From the NCBI GenBank assembly GCA_910584235.1, contig CAJTZD010000009.1, forward strand, positions 42,856-106,855: a DNA stretch of 64,000 nucleotides, written 5' to 3'. This document shows positions 24,791 through 33,667 of this stretch, in pieces. This DNA is from an uncultured Acetatifactor sp. (GTDB lineage: Bacteria; Bacillota; Clostridia; Lachnospirales; Lachnospiraceae). Position numbers and translations under genes: made by a program. Below the pieces are notes generated by a model. It made no database searches and was not told where the DNA came from. It worked only from the letters and a program-made list of their open reading frames with translations. Position 1 is the first letter of the stretch, and the number at the start of each line of letters is the position of its first letter.

Positions 24791-25960
24791 ATGAAAAGCA
24801 GATTGTTTTATGGCTTGTTTGTAGTCTATGCAGCCATGGTGGCTTTCGTACTGTATATCAACGGCGTGTTTACGGGCGGGATTGAGTCCGCGGACAACCT
24901 GATCATCAACGGCGTCTTTCTGGGGATCATCGGTATCCTGTTCGTGATATCCACCGCCGGCTTCATGCGGCTGAACCGTCTGACGGACGAATTGGAGGAT
25001 GCCGCCGGGGACCTGAAAGAGGCTTATAAAAAGGCCGGGAACCAGAATGTCTGGAACGAATTGGAGAAAGACAAGGATTTCTTTGAAGAGAAGAATCTGA
25101 GAGAGGCCTTTACCAGGTTTCTCCTGCAGATGAAAAGCAACCGTATCGGAAAAAGATATGCAGGCAGCTGCGACATCGAGGACTATATCAATGAGGAGCT
25201 TCTGGACAGGGTGGGCAGCAGCCACTACAATTCCGCCATCTCCGGGACAATGACCGGACTGGGGATCCTGGGTACGTTTATCGGCCTGTCCCTGGGGCTG
25301 GGGTCCTTTAGCGGGGATGATATCTATACCATCTCCGACAATGTGGGACCTCTTTTGTCAGGTATGAAAGTAGCGTTCCACACATCCGTGTACGGTATCA
25401 TTTTTTCGCTGGTGTTCAATTTTGTCCATCGCAGCATTATGGCCGACGCTTACGGGAAGCTGGAGTATTTCCTGAGCATATACAGACAGTGCGCGGCGCC
25501 GCCCGTCAGCACCGGGGACGAGAACACGGCGGCCATGCTGGTCTACCAGGCCAATCAGGCCAATTATATGAAAGAGCTTCTGGAACTGGAGAGGGGCCAG
25601 TCAAAAGAGCAGGCAAAGCTTCTGGAGCAGATGGCCCGCTCCTTTGTACAGCAGCTGGAGTCCGTGATGGGAAGCGAGTTCAAGACCCTTGGGGCCGCGC
25701 TGCAGACAGCCGCCCGGGCCCAGACTGCGGGAGCGGAGAATAGCAGGGAGGTTCTGGATGCCATAAGCGCCCTGGCCCAGTCCAACCGTAATATGCAGGA
25801 AAACATGGCGCATATGCTGGAGAGACAAGAGCAGCTGGCCGGGGAGCTGGCAGCCCAGAGGGAGCAGATCGAAAAGCTATGTCAGGAGATCAGCCGGGAC
25901 GTGAGCCGCCAGCTATACACCTTTGGGCAGATGAGGACTTTATATGAAGACGAAAAATAG
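24791..25960 (+). CDS. MotA/TolQ/ExbB-family channel subunit, ZorA-like
   Basis: A 389-residue membrane protein. Two N-terminal TM helices (about 5-25 and 36-58), a cytoplasmic segment, two further helices (about 155-180 and 198-222) with the ExbB/MotA-like stretch TMTGLGILGTFIGLSLGL, then a long helical tail rich in Gln/Glu/Ala (about 240-389). This is the layout of ZorA-type stator proteins, though the tail is much shorter than in ZorA from Zorya systems. ATG 24791 is the natural start before TM1; the open frame is longer. The stop overlaps the next gene by 17 bp, so the pair is co-translated. Likely role: proton- or Na+-driven rotary stator with its partner. Confidence 0.8.
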   Translation: MKSRLFYGLFVVYAAMVAFVLYINGVFTGGIESADNLIINGVFLGIIGILFVISTAGFMRLNRLTDELEDAAGDLKEAYKKAGNQNVWNELEKDKDFFEEKNLREAFTRFLLQMKSNRIGKRYAGSCDIEDYINEELLDRVGSSHYNSAISGTMTGLGILGTFIGLSLGLGSFSGDDIYTISDNVGPLLSGMKVAFHTSVYGIIFSLVFNFVHRSIMADAYGKLEYFLSIYRQCAAPPVSTGDENTAAMLVYQANQANYMKELLELERGQSKEQAKLLEQMARSFVQQLESVMGSEFKTLGAALQTAARAQTAGAENSREVLDAISALAQSNRNMQENMAHMLERQEQLAGELAAQREQIEKLCQEISRDVSRQLYTFGQMRTLYEDEK

Positions 25961-26870
25961 ACGCAGAAACAGAGAGGTATTTTCGGAACCCAGCTACTGG
26001 CAGTCCTATTCGGATATGATGGCCGCGCTGCTTTTGATATTCGTGCTGATCATTGCCATCACACTGGCAATCTACAGGCAGAAAACCGTGGACTTAGAGC
26101 AGTCCCAGAACAGCTTAGGCATAGCCAGACAGGAGCTGGAAGACGCTAAGAAAGATTTGGAAGAGTACAGGGCGGCCATTGAGAAATCCAATGAGGAGCT
26201 GGCCAATTCCCTGGCTGAGCTCCAGCAGGCCTATGCAAACGCGGCGCTGACTCAGGATGAACTGAACAAGGCTTACCTGGAGATCGAAAATGCCCGAAAC
26301 GAGCTGGCATCCACCCAGCAGGAGCTGGAAGATATCGTAGGGATCCGCACGGATATCATAGGGGCCCTCCAGTCCGCGTTCAACAATTCGGCCATGAGCG
26401 TGGATGCCCAGACAGGCTCCATCACCTTTTCCTCGGATGTGCTGTTTCGCTACAACAGCGCGGCTCTCTCCGCGGACAGCCGGAATACTTTAAAAGAGAT
26501 CATTCCCATGTACCTGGACGTGCTGATGCAGGACCGGTTTCGGGAGTATGTCGCGGAGATCATCATCGAGGGCCATACGGATACGGACGGCACTTACGAA
26601 TCGAATATGGAGCTGTCTTACAGCAGAGCCTATTCCGTGGCGAAATTCTGCATGGATTCCAGAAACGGTCTTGCTGAAGATAAGATCGAACAGTTGAAAA
26701 GCATTCTCACAGTCAACGGCCGTTCCTTTAGCCAGCCTGTTTATGTGAGGGACGCCCAGGGAAATCCCACGGACCAGGTGGATATGGAGGCTTCCAGGCG
26801 GGTGGAGATAAAATTCCGGCTCAAAGAGGATGAAATGATCGAGAAAATTGAGGAAGTGCTGAGACAATAA
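25944..26870 (+). CDS. OmpA/MotB-family stator partner, ZorB-like
   Basis: A 308-residue protein. A short basic cytoplasmic end leads into one TM helix (about 24-45) with the ion-carrying Asp24 in YSDMMAALLLIFVLI, the position of the essential Asp in MotB/ZorB. A coiled coil (about 50-130) and a C-terminal OmpA-like peptidoglycan-binding domain (IIIEGHTDTDGTYESNMELSYSRA near 210) follow. The upstream ExbB/MotA-like gene overlaps it. No ZorC, ZorD or ZorE is present, so this is not a canonical Zorya defence system. ClpB follows after 230 bp. Confidence 0.82.
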   Translation: MKTKNRRRNREVFSEPSYWQSYSDMMAALLLIFVLIIAITLAIYRQKTVDLEQSQNSLGIARQELEDAKKDLEEYRAAIEKSNEELANSLAELQQAYANAALTQDELNKAYLEIENARNELASTQQELEDIVGIRTDIIGALQSAFNNSAMSVDAQTGSITFSSDVLFRYNSAALSADSRNTLKEIIPMYLDVLMQDRFREYVAEIIIEGHTDTDGTYESNMELSYSRAYSVAKFCMDSRNGLAEDKIEQLKSILTVNGRSFSQPVYVRDAQGNPTDQVDMEASRRVEIKFRLKEDEMIEKIEEVLRQ

Positions 26871-26898
26871 GGCTTTCCTGCCAAAGCTTCCGGAAACG

Positions 26899-26925
26899 GC
26901 CCGGGGACAGAGGATGTCTCCGGGC
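26899..26925 (+). terminator. Terminator-like hairpin after the ZorB-like gene
   Basis: GCCCGGGGACA (26899-26909) pairs with TGTCTCCGGGC (26915-26925) around a 5-nt loop, one G-T pair, followed by TGTCTTTG. The T tract is weak, so read-through into clpB is possible. Confidence 0.55.
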
Positions 26926-26977
26926 TGTCTTTGCGCAGCGCGTTATCAGATTTTAATAGAATTTTATGCTTTGTTTA

Positions 26978-27005
26978 TTGATTTCCGAGGAAAAGGTGTT
27001 ATAGT
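26978..27005 (+). promoter_or_regulatory. Candidate clpB promoter
   Basis: TTGATT (26978-26983), a 16-bp spacer and TATAGT (27000-27005). No CIRCE element or CtsR direct repeat is evident, so the heat-shock control of this clpB is not explained by the sequence. Confidence 0.5.
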
Positions 27006-27100
27006 GATTATAGAACAGACAAAATGATATCCAAAAACGAAAACGCCGCACTTAAGGAGTTGTTTTTCCGTAGGCAGGCGATTTCGAGAGGGAGGTTCAC

Positions 27101-29680
<2,580 letters not shown>

Positions 29681-29721
29681 TCGCACAAACCATAGAATGA
29701 ATGGGAATCTGGAATCAGAGA

Positions 29722-29750
29722 CCGTCTGCGGCAGGAATTGCTGCGGACGG
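29722..29750 (+). terminator. Intrinsic terminator of clpB
   Basis: An 11-bp stem with two G-T pairs (29722-29732 with 29740-29750) and a 7-nt loop, followed by CTTTGTGGTTTTGT. Confidence 0.75.
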
Positions 29751-29777
29751 CTTTGTGGTTTTGTCGGCATATTTGTA

Positions 29778-29806
29778 TTGACAAATGGATATACTTTGTA
29801 TATACT
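29778..29806 (+). promoter_or_regulatory. mazEF promoter with a TATAC-TTT-GTATA dyad in the spacer
   Basis: TTGACA (29778-29783), a 17-bp spacer and TATACT (29801-29806). The dyad TATAC/GTATA (29790-29802) fills the end of the spacer and touches the -10, the place for an autoregulatory antitoxin to bind. The Panacea/PemK promoter at 32672-32700 has the same dyad at the same offset. Confidence 0.75.
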
Positions 29807-29917
29807 AATAGTATGGCACATTGATCATATATGCTTACGAATAAAAATTTGCGGAAAATATCAAAAAGAATACAAAAGCATGTCCCAAAAAACAGAAGTA
29901 GATTAAAGGAAAAGAAT

Positions 29918-30241
29918 ATGAAAGCATGTACAACGATGAGAAAACAAACAAAAGAAGCAATAAGTGCATTTACAACACAAACCATTGTAAGGAGGTGGGG
30001 AAACAGCCAGGGGATTAGATTATCAAAGGAAATATTGTCACAGATGAAACTGAAAGAGGACGACACGGTAGGGATAAGTATATATGACGGCAAAATGACC
30101 ATTGAAAAGGTCAATAAGCCCAAATGCCTTAATTTAGCAGAAAGGTTGGAAGCATTCTACAAAAGACCGATTGACGAAATTTATGTCGAGAGCACGCAAG
30201 AGGTTGATGTAGGTGATCCGAAAGGGAATGAGATTTGGTAA
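29918..30241 (+). CDS. MazE/AbrB-type antitoxin
   Basis: A 107-residue antitoxin. The SpoVT/AbrB DNA-binding fold is visible at about 20-65: TTQTIVRRWGNSQGIRLSKEIL with the RWGNSxxIRLP-like MazE signature (Ser replaces the usual Pro). The acidic C-terminal part would wrap the toxin. AAAGGA 7 nt before ATG 29918 is the best start, though the frame is open from 29831. It overlaps the toxin gene by 7 nt. It probably represses its own promoter through the dyad at 29790-29802. Confidence 0.85.
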   Translation: MKACTTMRKQTKEAISAFTTQTIVRRWGNSQGIRLSKEILSQMKLKEDDTVGISIYDGKMTIEKVNKPKCLNLAERLEAFYKRPIDEIYVESTQEVDVGDPKGNEIW

Positions 30242-30561
30242 CTTATAATCAGGGTGATATAATTGTCATGGATTTTGACCCTCAAAAGGGGCATGAACAA
30301 AGCGGAAGAAGACCGGCGCTTGTCCTGAGCAATGATATTTTGAATCATCATAGTTCGTTGGCGCTTGTCTGCCCGATCACCAACACGAACAAGAAGCATC
30401 CGTTTCATATTGAACTGGATGGCCGGACACAGACCACAGGCGTGATCTTATGTGATCAAGTGAAAATGTTGGATGTTGGCGCAAGAAATGCCCAATTGAA
30501 AGAAAAATGCCCGGAAGATATATGGACGGAAGCCAAAGAACTGATAATGAGTTTTATGTGA
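30235..30561 (+). CDS. mazF: MazF-type endoribonuclease toxin
   Basis: A 108-residue toxin of the MazF/PemK fold that cuts mRNA at short motifs. Recognisable parts are QGDIIVMDFDPQKGHEQSGRRPALVLS at the N-terminus, with the conserved GxEQxGRRPxLV loop, and ALVCPITNTNK near 44. The start is a TTG that overlaps the antitoxin stop by 7 nt (30235-30241). A weak start for the toxin fits the antitoxin-excess rule of such operons. Confidence 0.92.
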   Translation: MVTYNQGDIIVMDFDPQKGHEQSGRRPALVLSNDILNHHSSLALVCPITNTNKKHPFHIELDGRTQTTGVILCDQVKMLDVGARNAQLKEKCPEDIWTEAKELIMSFM

Positions 30562-30567
30562 GATAAT

Positions 30568-30608
30568 AAATGGCGCGAACTCGGTAAAATCAAGAGTGAG
30601 CGCCATTT
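30568..30608 (+). terminator. Terminator-like hairpin after mazF
   Basis: AAATGGCGC (30568-30576) pairs with GCGCCATTT (30600-30608) around a 23-nt loop, followed by TG. A long loop and a short T tract make it modest. Confidence 0.5.
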
Positions 30609-30772
30609 TGCATTCTAGTGACAAAGTTAAGTACCATGGGGATATCTTAAGAAATATTAAGAAATCACTTCATAAAATCCTAAAATATCTCCTTTATAAT
30701 ACTTCGTGATGGAGTCTGCAAAGCAGTCCCTGTCACGAAAGACATGAGGTTAAACATGAGGAGGAGTCTGAT

Positions 30773-31858
30773 ATGGCGGCAGGCGCAGTTAGAAAGAAAA
30801 GAGCGGGCAGAAGAAAGGCGAAGCTGATTCTTTTTGGCATTGAGCTGATTGTTATTATAGTTATGCTGGTGGTGCTGTATTTGGTGCTGAACAAGTCCAG
30901 CGAGGGTCCCAAGGTGGCGGAACTGGATCCCCAGGTACTGGAGATTCACGAGGAGGTGCAGCAGCTCAAGGAGGAGGGCGGTACCATGCAGGGCTACCGC
31001 AACATCGCGCTGTTCGGACTGGACGCGGAGACGGATGATCAGCTGTACAAGAACAGCCACAGCGACAGCATCATGATCGCCAGTGTGAACATGGATACAG
31101 GGGATATCAAATTGGTCAGTGTGTACCGTGATACATACCTGAACCTGGGAAACGACGATTACTGGAAAGCTACCCAAGCCTATTTTTCCGGTGGTGCGGA
31201 ACAGGCTGTAAAGATGCTGAACATGAACCTGGACATGGATATTACGGATTTCGTGGCCGTGGGCTATAAGGGGCTGCGTGGCGTCATCGACGGACTGGGC
31301 GGCATTTATGTCGATGTGGACAGCGTGGAATTACAGCATATCAACAATTACCAGATCGGTATATCCAATGTGCTGAAATGTGAATATAACCCTGTGACCG
31401 AGACGGGCTATCAGCTGTTAGACGGCATGCAGGCCACTGCATACTGCCGGATCCGCTATGGCGGCGGGGACGACTTCAAACGTACAGCCAGACAGAGGGA
31501 AGTGCTGATGGCTATTGAGAAGCAGGCCAAGCAGACGGATCTGGTGACGCTGACCAAGGTGTTTAATGACTGCATCGGTGACATTTACACCAGCCTGGAT
31601 TCCGGAGATATCCTGGAGCTTTTGGCGGACATCGCAAAGTACAGTATCGTAGGGCAGGACGCCATTCCGCAGGAAAGCATGCGTGTGCCGGGGAACATCG
31701 GAGCCAAGGGCAGCTGCATCATCCCTGCCAGCTTAGAGGACAATGTAATATGGCTGCACGAATATTTGTTTGGCGATGAAGACTATGCGGTCACAGAGAA
31801 TGTAAAAGGGTATGAGAGACAGATAGAGGCAGATACATCGCCGTATCTGAACAAGTAA
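30773..31858 (+). CDS. LytR-CpsA-Psr (LCP) family wall-polymer transferase
   Basis: A 361-residue membrane-anchored enzyme. A basic N-terminus and one TM helix (about 19-42) precede an extracellular LCP domain. Signature pieces: NIALFGLDAE, the DS/SVYRDTYL block with the lipid-phosphate-binding Arg near 119, and RIRYGGGDDFKRTARQREVL near 222-241. LCP enzymes move teichoic acids or polysaccharides from lipid carriers to peptidoglycan. A TATAAT at 30695-30700 is a likely -10; GAGGAGTCTGAT precedes the ATG. It is unrelated in function to the toxin-antitoxin modules on either side. Confidence 0.92.
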   Translation: MAAGAVRKKRAGRRKAKLILFGIELIVIIVMLVVLYLVLNKSSEGPKVAELDPQVLEIHEEVQQLKEEGGTMQGYRNIALFGLDAETDDQLYKNSHSDSIMIASVNMDTGDIKLVSVYRDTYLNLGNDDYWKATQAYFSGGAEQAVKMLNMNLDMDITDFVAVGYKGLRGVIDGLGGIYVDVDSVELQHINNYQIGISNVLKCEYNPVTETGYQLLDGMQATAYCRIRYGGGDDFKRTARQREVLMAIEKQAKQTDLVTLTKVFNDCIGDIYTSLDSGDILELLADIAKYSIVGQDAIPQESMRVPGNIGAKGSCIIPASLEDNVIWLHEYLFGDEDYAVTENVKGYERQIEADTSPYLNK

Positions 31859-31902
31859 GAAAAGGAACTATCGGTCAAAACCATATAAAGCGAAAAGCAT
31901 GA

Positions 31903-31932
31903 AAAAGCGGCAGCGTAAAAACTGCCGCTTTT
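31903..31932 (+). terminator. Intrinsic terminator of the LCP gene
   Basis: AAAAGCGGCAG (31903-31913) pairs exactly with CTGCCGCTTTT (31922-31932); one more T follows. Strong stem with T run. Confidence 0.88.
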
Positions 31933-32088
31933 TGTATCCTTAAAAAATGTATCAAATCTAAATTTCTGTATTTCGTCCAAAGAATTGCCTGTTTCGGGCG
32001 CGGTTCTTCCCTTGTTATAATACTTTCAGACGGAACCGAGAGAAAAGGAAACCAAAGAAGTGAAAAAGGAGAGACAGGGGGAGATACC

Positions 32089-32406
32089 GTGGCAAAAGAC
32101 AGGAGCAATACAGGCAGGAGAAAGGCATACGCATTTGAAAAACGGGACGTGCGGGAGAACATACAGTATTATCTTATGATGTGCATCCCGTTGATACTGA
32201 TTTTCATCTTCAGCTATCTGCCCTTGTTTGGCATTGTCATCGCCTTTCAGGACTATGTCTCCGGGAAGCCGTTCTTCGGGGAGGGCGTCACCTGGGTGGG
32301 GCTAAAGTGGTTCAAAATACGAGAACAGCTCCCCCTCCGCGTTCCGGCATGGGAAGTAGACCGGGTCTTTTTTGCTTGCCACAGGGGAGGATGTCTGATA
32401 GAATAA
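32089..32406 (+). pseudogene. 5' remnant of an LplB-type sugar ABC permease
   Basis: The first about 76 codons match the N-terminus of LplB/polysaccharide-type permeases: basic leader, TM1 (YYLMMCIPLILIFIFSYLPLFGIVIAF) and FQDYVSGKPFFGEGVTWVGLKWF. After about 32316 the frame continues for 30 codons of unrelated sequence to a stop. About 220 residues, including all later TM helices and the EAA loop, are missing, so it is not functional. TGTTATAAT (extended -10, ending 32021) would be its old promoter. The other permease remnant at 35864 covers the same FQDY/WVG region with a different sequence, so the two come from different genes. Confidence 0.75.
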
Positions 32407-32486
32407 AGAAAACGCCACATAGACGAAAAAGCATTCCGGGAATGAGCCGGGAAATCTGCGGCGGATGGAAAAGAGAGGTGAGAGAC

Positions 32487-32660
32487 ATGCTTCCAAAGGA
32501 TCCGATTATGCTGCTCAGCTTTGTGAATACGAAGCTGCGGGATTTTTATGACAGCCTGGACGTGATGTGCCGGGAGCTGGACGCGGACAGGCAGGAGATC
32601 GAGGATCGCCTGGAGAGCGCAGGCTTCCGTTATGATGCGGAAAGAAACCAGTTTCTGTAA
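32487..32660 (+). CDS. DUF4250 small protein
   Basis: A 57-residue protein, MLPKDPIMLLSFVNTKLRD..., ending FRYDAERNQFL, which matches the length and pattern of DUF4250, a small family in Clostridia and Bacteroidetes of unknown function. Start ATG 32487 follows GAGAGGTGAGAG. The longer frame upstream is unrelated in sequence and is not used. It lies between a broken permease and a toxin-antitoxin module. Confidence 0.8.
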   Translation: MLPKDPIMLLSFVNTKLRDFYDSLDVMCRELDADRQEIEDRLESAGFRYDAERNQFL

Positions 32661-32671
32661 CAAATGCCTTA

Positions 32672-32700
32672 TTGCTTTATGGGTATACTTTGTATATAAT
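32672..32700 (+). promoter_or_regulatory. Promoter of the Panacea/PemK module with the same spacer dyad as mazEF
   Basis: TTGCTT (32672-32677), a 17-bp spacer and a perfect TATAAT (32695-32700). The dyad TATAC-TTT-GTATA occupies 32684-32696, the same offset as in the mazEF promoter. Over the spacer and -10, the two promoters share TGGnTATACTTTGTATATA. Confidence 0.78.
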
Positions 32701-32755
32701 ATCTACAAAAGCAAATGCAGCCGCAAAGAGGATAACAGAAAAGGAAGGTGAGCGG

Positions 32756-33244
32756 ATGGAAAAAATCATCAATGTAGCGCAATATATATTCCGTGAATAC
32801 AGAAGAGTAACAGGAGAAGTAATCGATGAAATGAAACTTCATAAACTGCTTTACTTTGCGCAGCGCGAGTCATTGGCGATTACAAATACTCCGCTTTTCG
32901 AAGGGGAATTTGAGGGATGGAAATATGGGCCGGTGTGCAAAGAGATCCGCAACTCGATTACGCCCGATGGGATTATAGACGTAGTTGGAGAGGTCTCTGA
33001 CGAATGCAAGTACATTGTCAACAATGTGATACTGGAATACGGCTCGCTTGCGTCCTGGAAATTAAGCCAATTGTCCCATAAAGAGCTTTCCTGGAAAAAT
33101 GCGAGAATCGGTCTGAAAGAGGGAGAGAACGGAAGTCGCAAGCTGAACTTGGAAGACATTAGAGAAGATGCAAAGAAAGTCAGACCATATGACTATGTAT
33201 GGGATATGTATTACGATGAATTCGAAGACGAGGTGGTGGAATGA
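32756..33244 (+). CDS. Panacea-domain antitoxin (SocA-like)
   Basis: A 162-residue protein with the Panacea/DUF4065 pattern: VAQYIFREYRR, then MKLHKLLYFAQRESLAI near 23-39 and the GWKYGPVCKEI motif near 55. Panacea domains neutralise many unrelated toxins and sit beside them in two-gene operons. GGAAGGTGAGCGG precedes ATG 32756; the longer frame upstream crosses the promoter and is not used. The stop overlaps the toxin start by 4 bp. Confidence 0.85.
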   Translation: MEKIINVAQYIFREYRRVTGEVIDEMKLHKLLYFAQRESLAITNTPLFEGEFEGWKYGPVCKEIRNSITPDGIIDVVGEVSDECKYIVNNVILEYGSLASWKLSQLSHKELSWKNARIGLKEGENGSRKLNLEDIREDAKKVRPYDYVWDMYYDEFEDEVVE

Positions 33245-33612
33245 TAGGAAAGATATATTCATCCATCACACCTTTCTATGACAGCAAAAATGGAACCAAC
33301 TCCTTTAAGCGCCGGCCGGTTCTGATTATCGGCGGGCCACGGAACAATGATTATACCGTTCTTCCGGTGTCGACCATAACCCGCAAACAACATATCGATC
33401 CGGACTATGATGTAAAGGTAGAACCTGTTCAATATCCGAATTTGAATCTGAATCAGATTTCCTATATAAGAACGCATAAACAGACTACCGTGCATATGGC
33501 TTCTTTGATAAGGGAAATCGGTGATATGAAGAGGGAATATGAAGAACTGTATCTATCAGTATTGGAGAAACTGGAAAATTTCAATAAGATGGTCATGAAT
33601 GACGCGCTTTAA
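33241..33612 (+). CDS. PemK/MazF-like toxin partner of the Panacea antitoxin
   Basis: A 123-residue protein with a MazF-fold start (IGKIYSSITPFYD...KRRPVLIIGG) and the following DYTVLPVSTITRK strand, similar to the KRRPxLVI loop of PemK-type endoribonucleases. The 4-bp overlap with the Panacea gene (ATGA) supports an operon. Sequence identity to the MazF at 30235 looks low, so this is a second, unrelated module rather than a duplication. Confidence 0.78.
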   Translation: MIGKIYSSITPFYDSKNGTNSFKRRPVLIIGGPRNNDYTVLPVSTITRKQHIDPDYDVKVEPVQYPNLNLNQISYIRTHKQTTVHMASLIREIGDMKREYEELYLSVLEKLENFNKMVMNDAL

Positions 33613-33618
33613 ATCACG

Positions 33619-33654
33619 AAAACAGCACTTTCTCTTTGGCAGAAGTGCTGTTTT
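33619..33654 (+). terminator. Intrinsic terminator of the Panacea/PemK operon
   Basis: AAAACAGCACTT (33619-33630) pairs exactly with AAGTGCTGTTTT (33643-33654), then TTG. The A run on the other side also allows termination of the minus-strand sensor gene. Confidence 0.88.
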
Positions 33655-33667
33655 TGTCACCCTGCCG

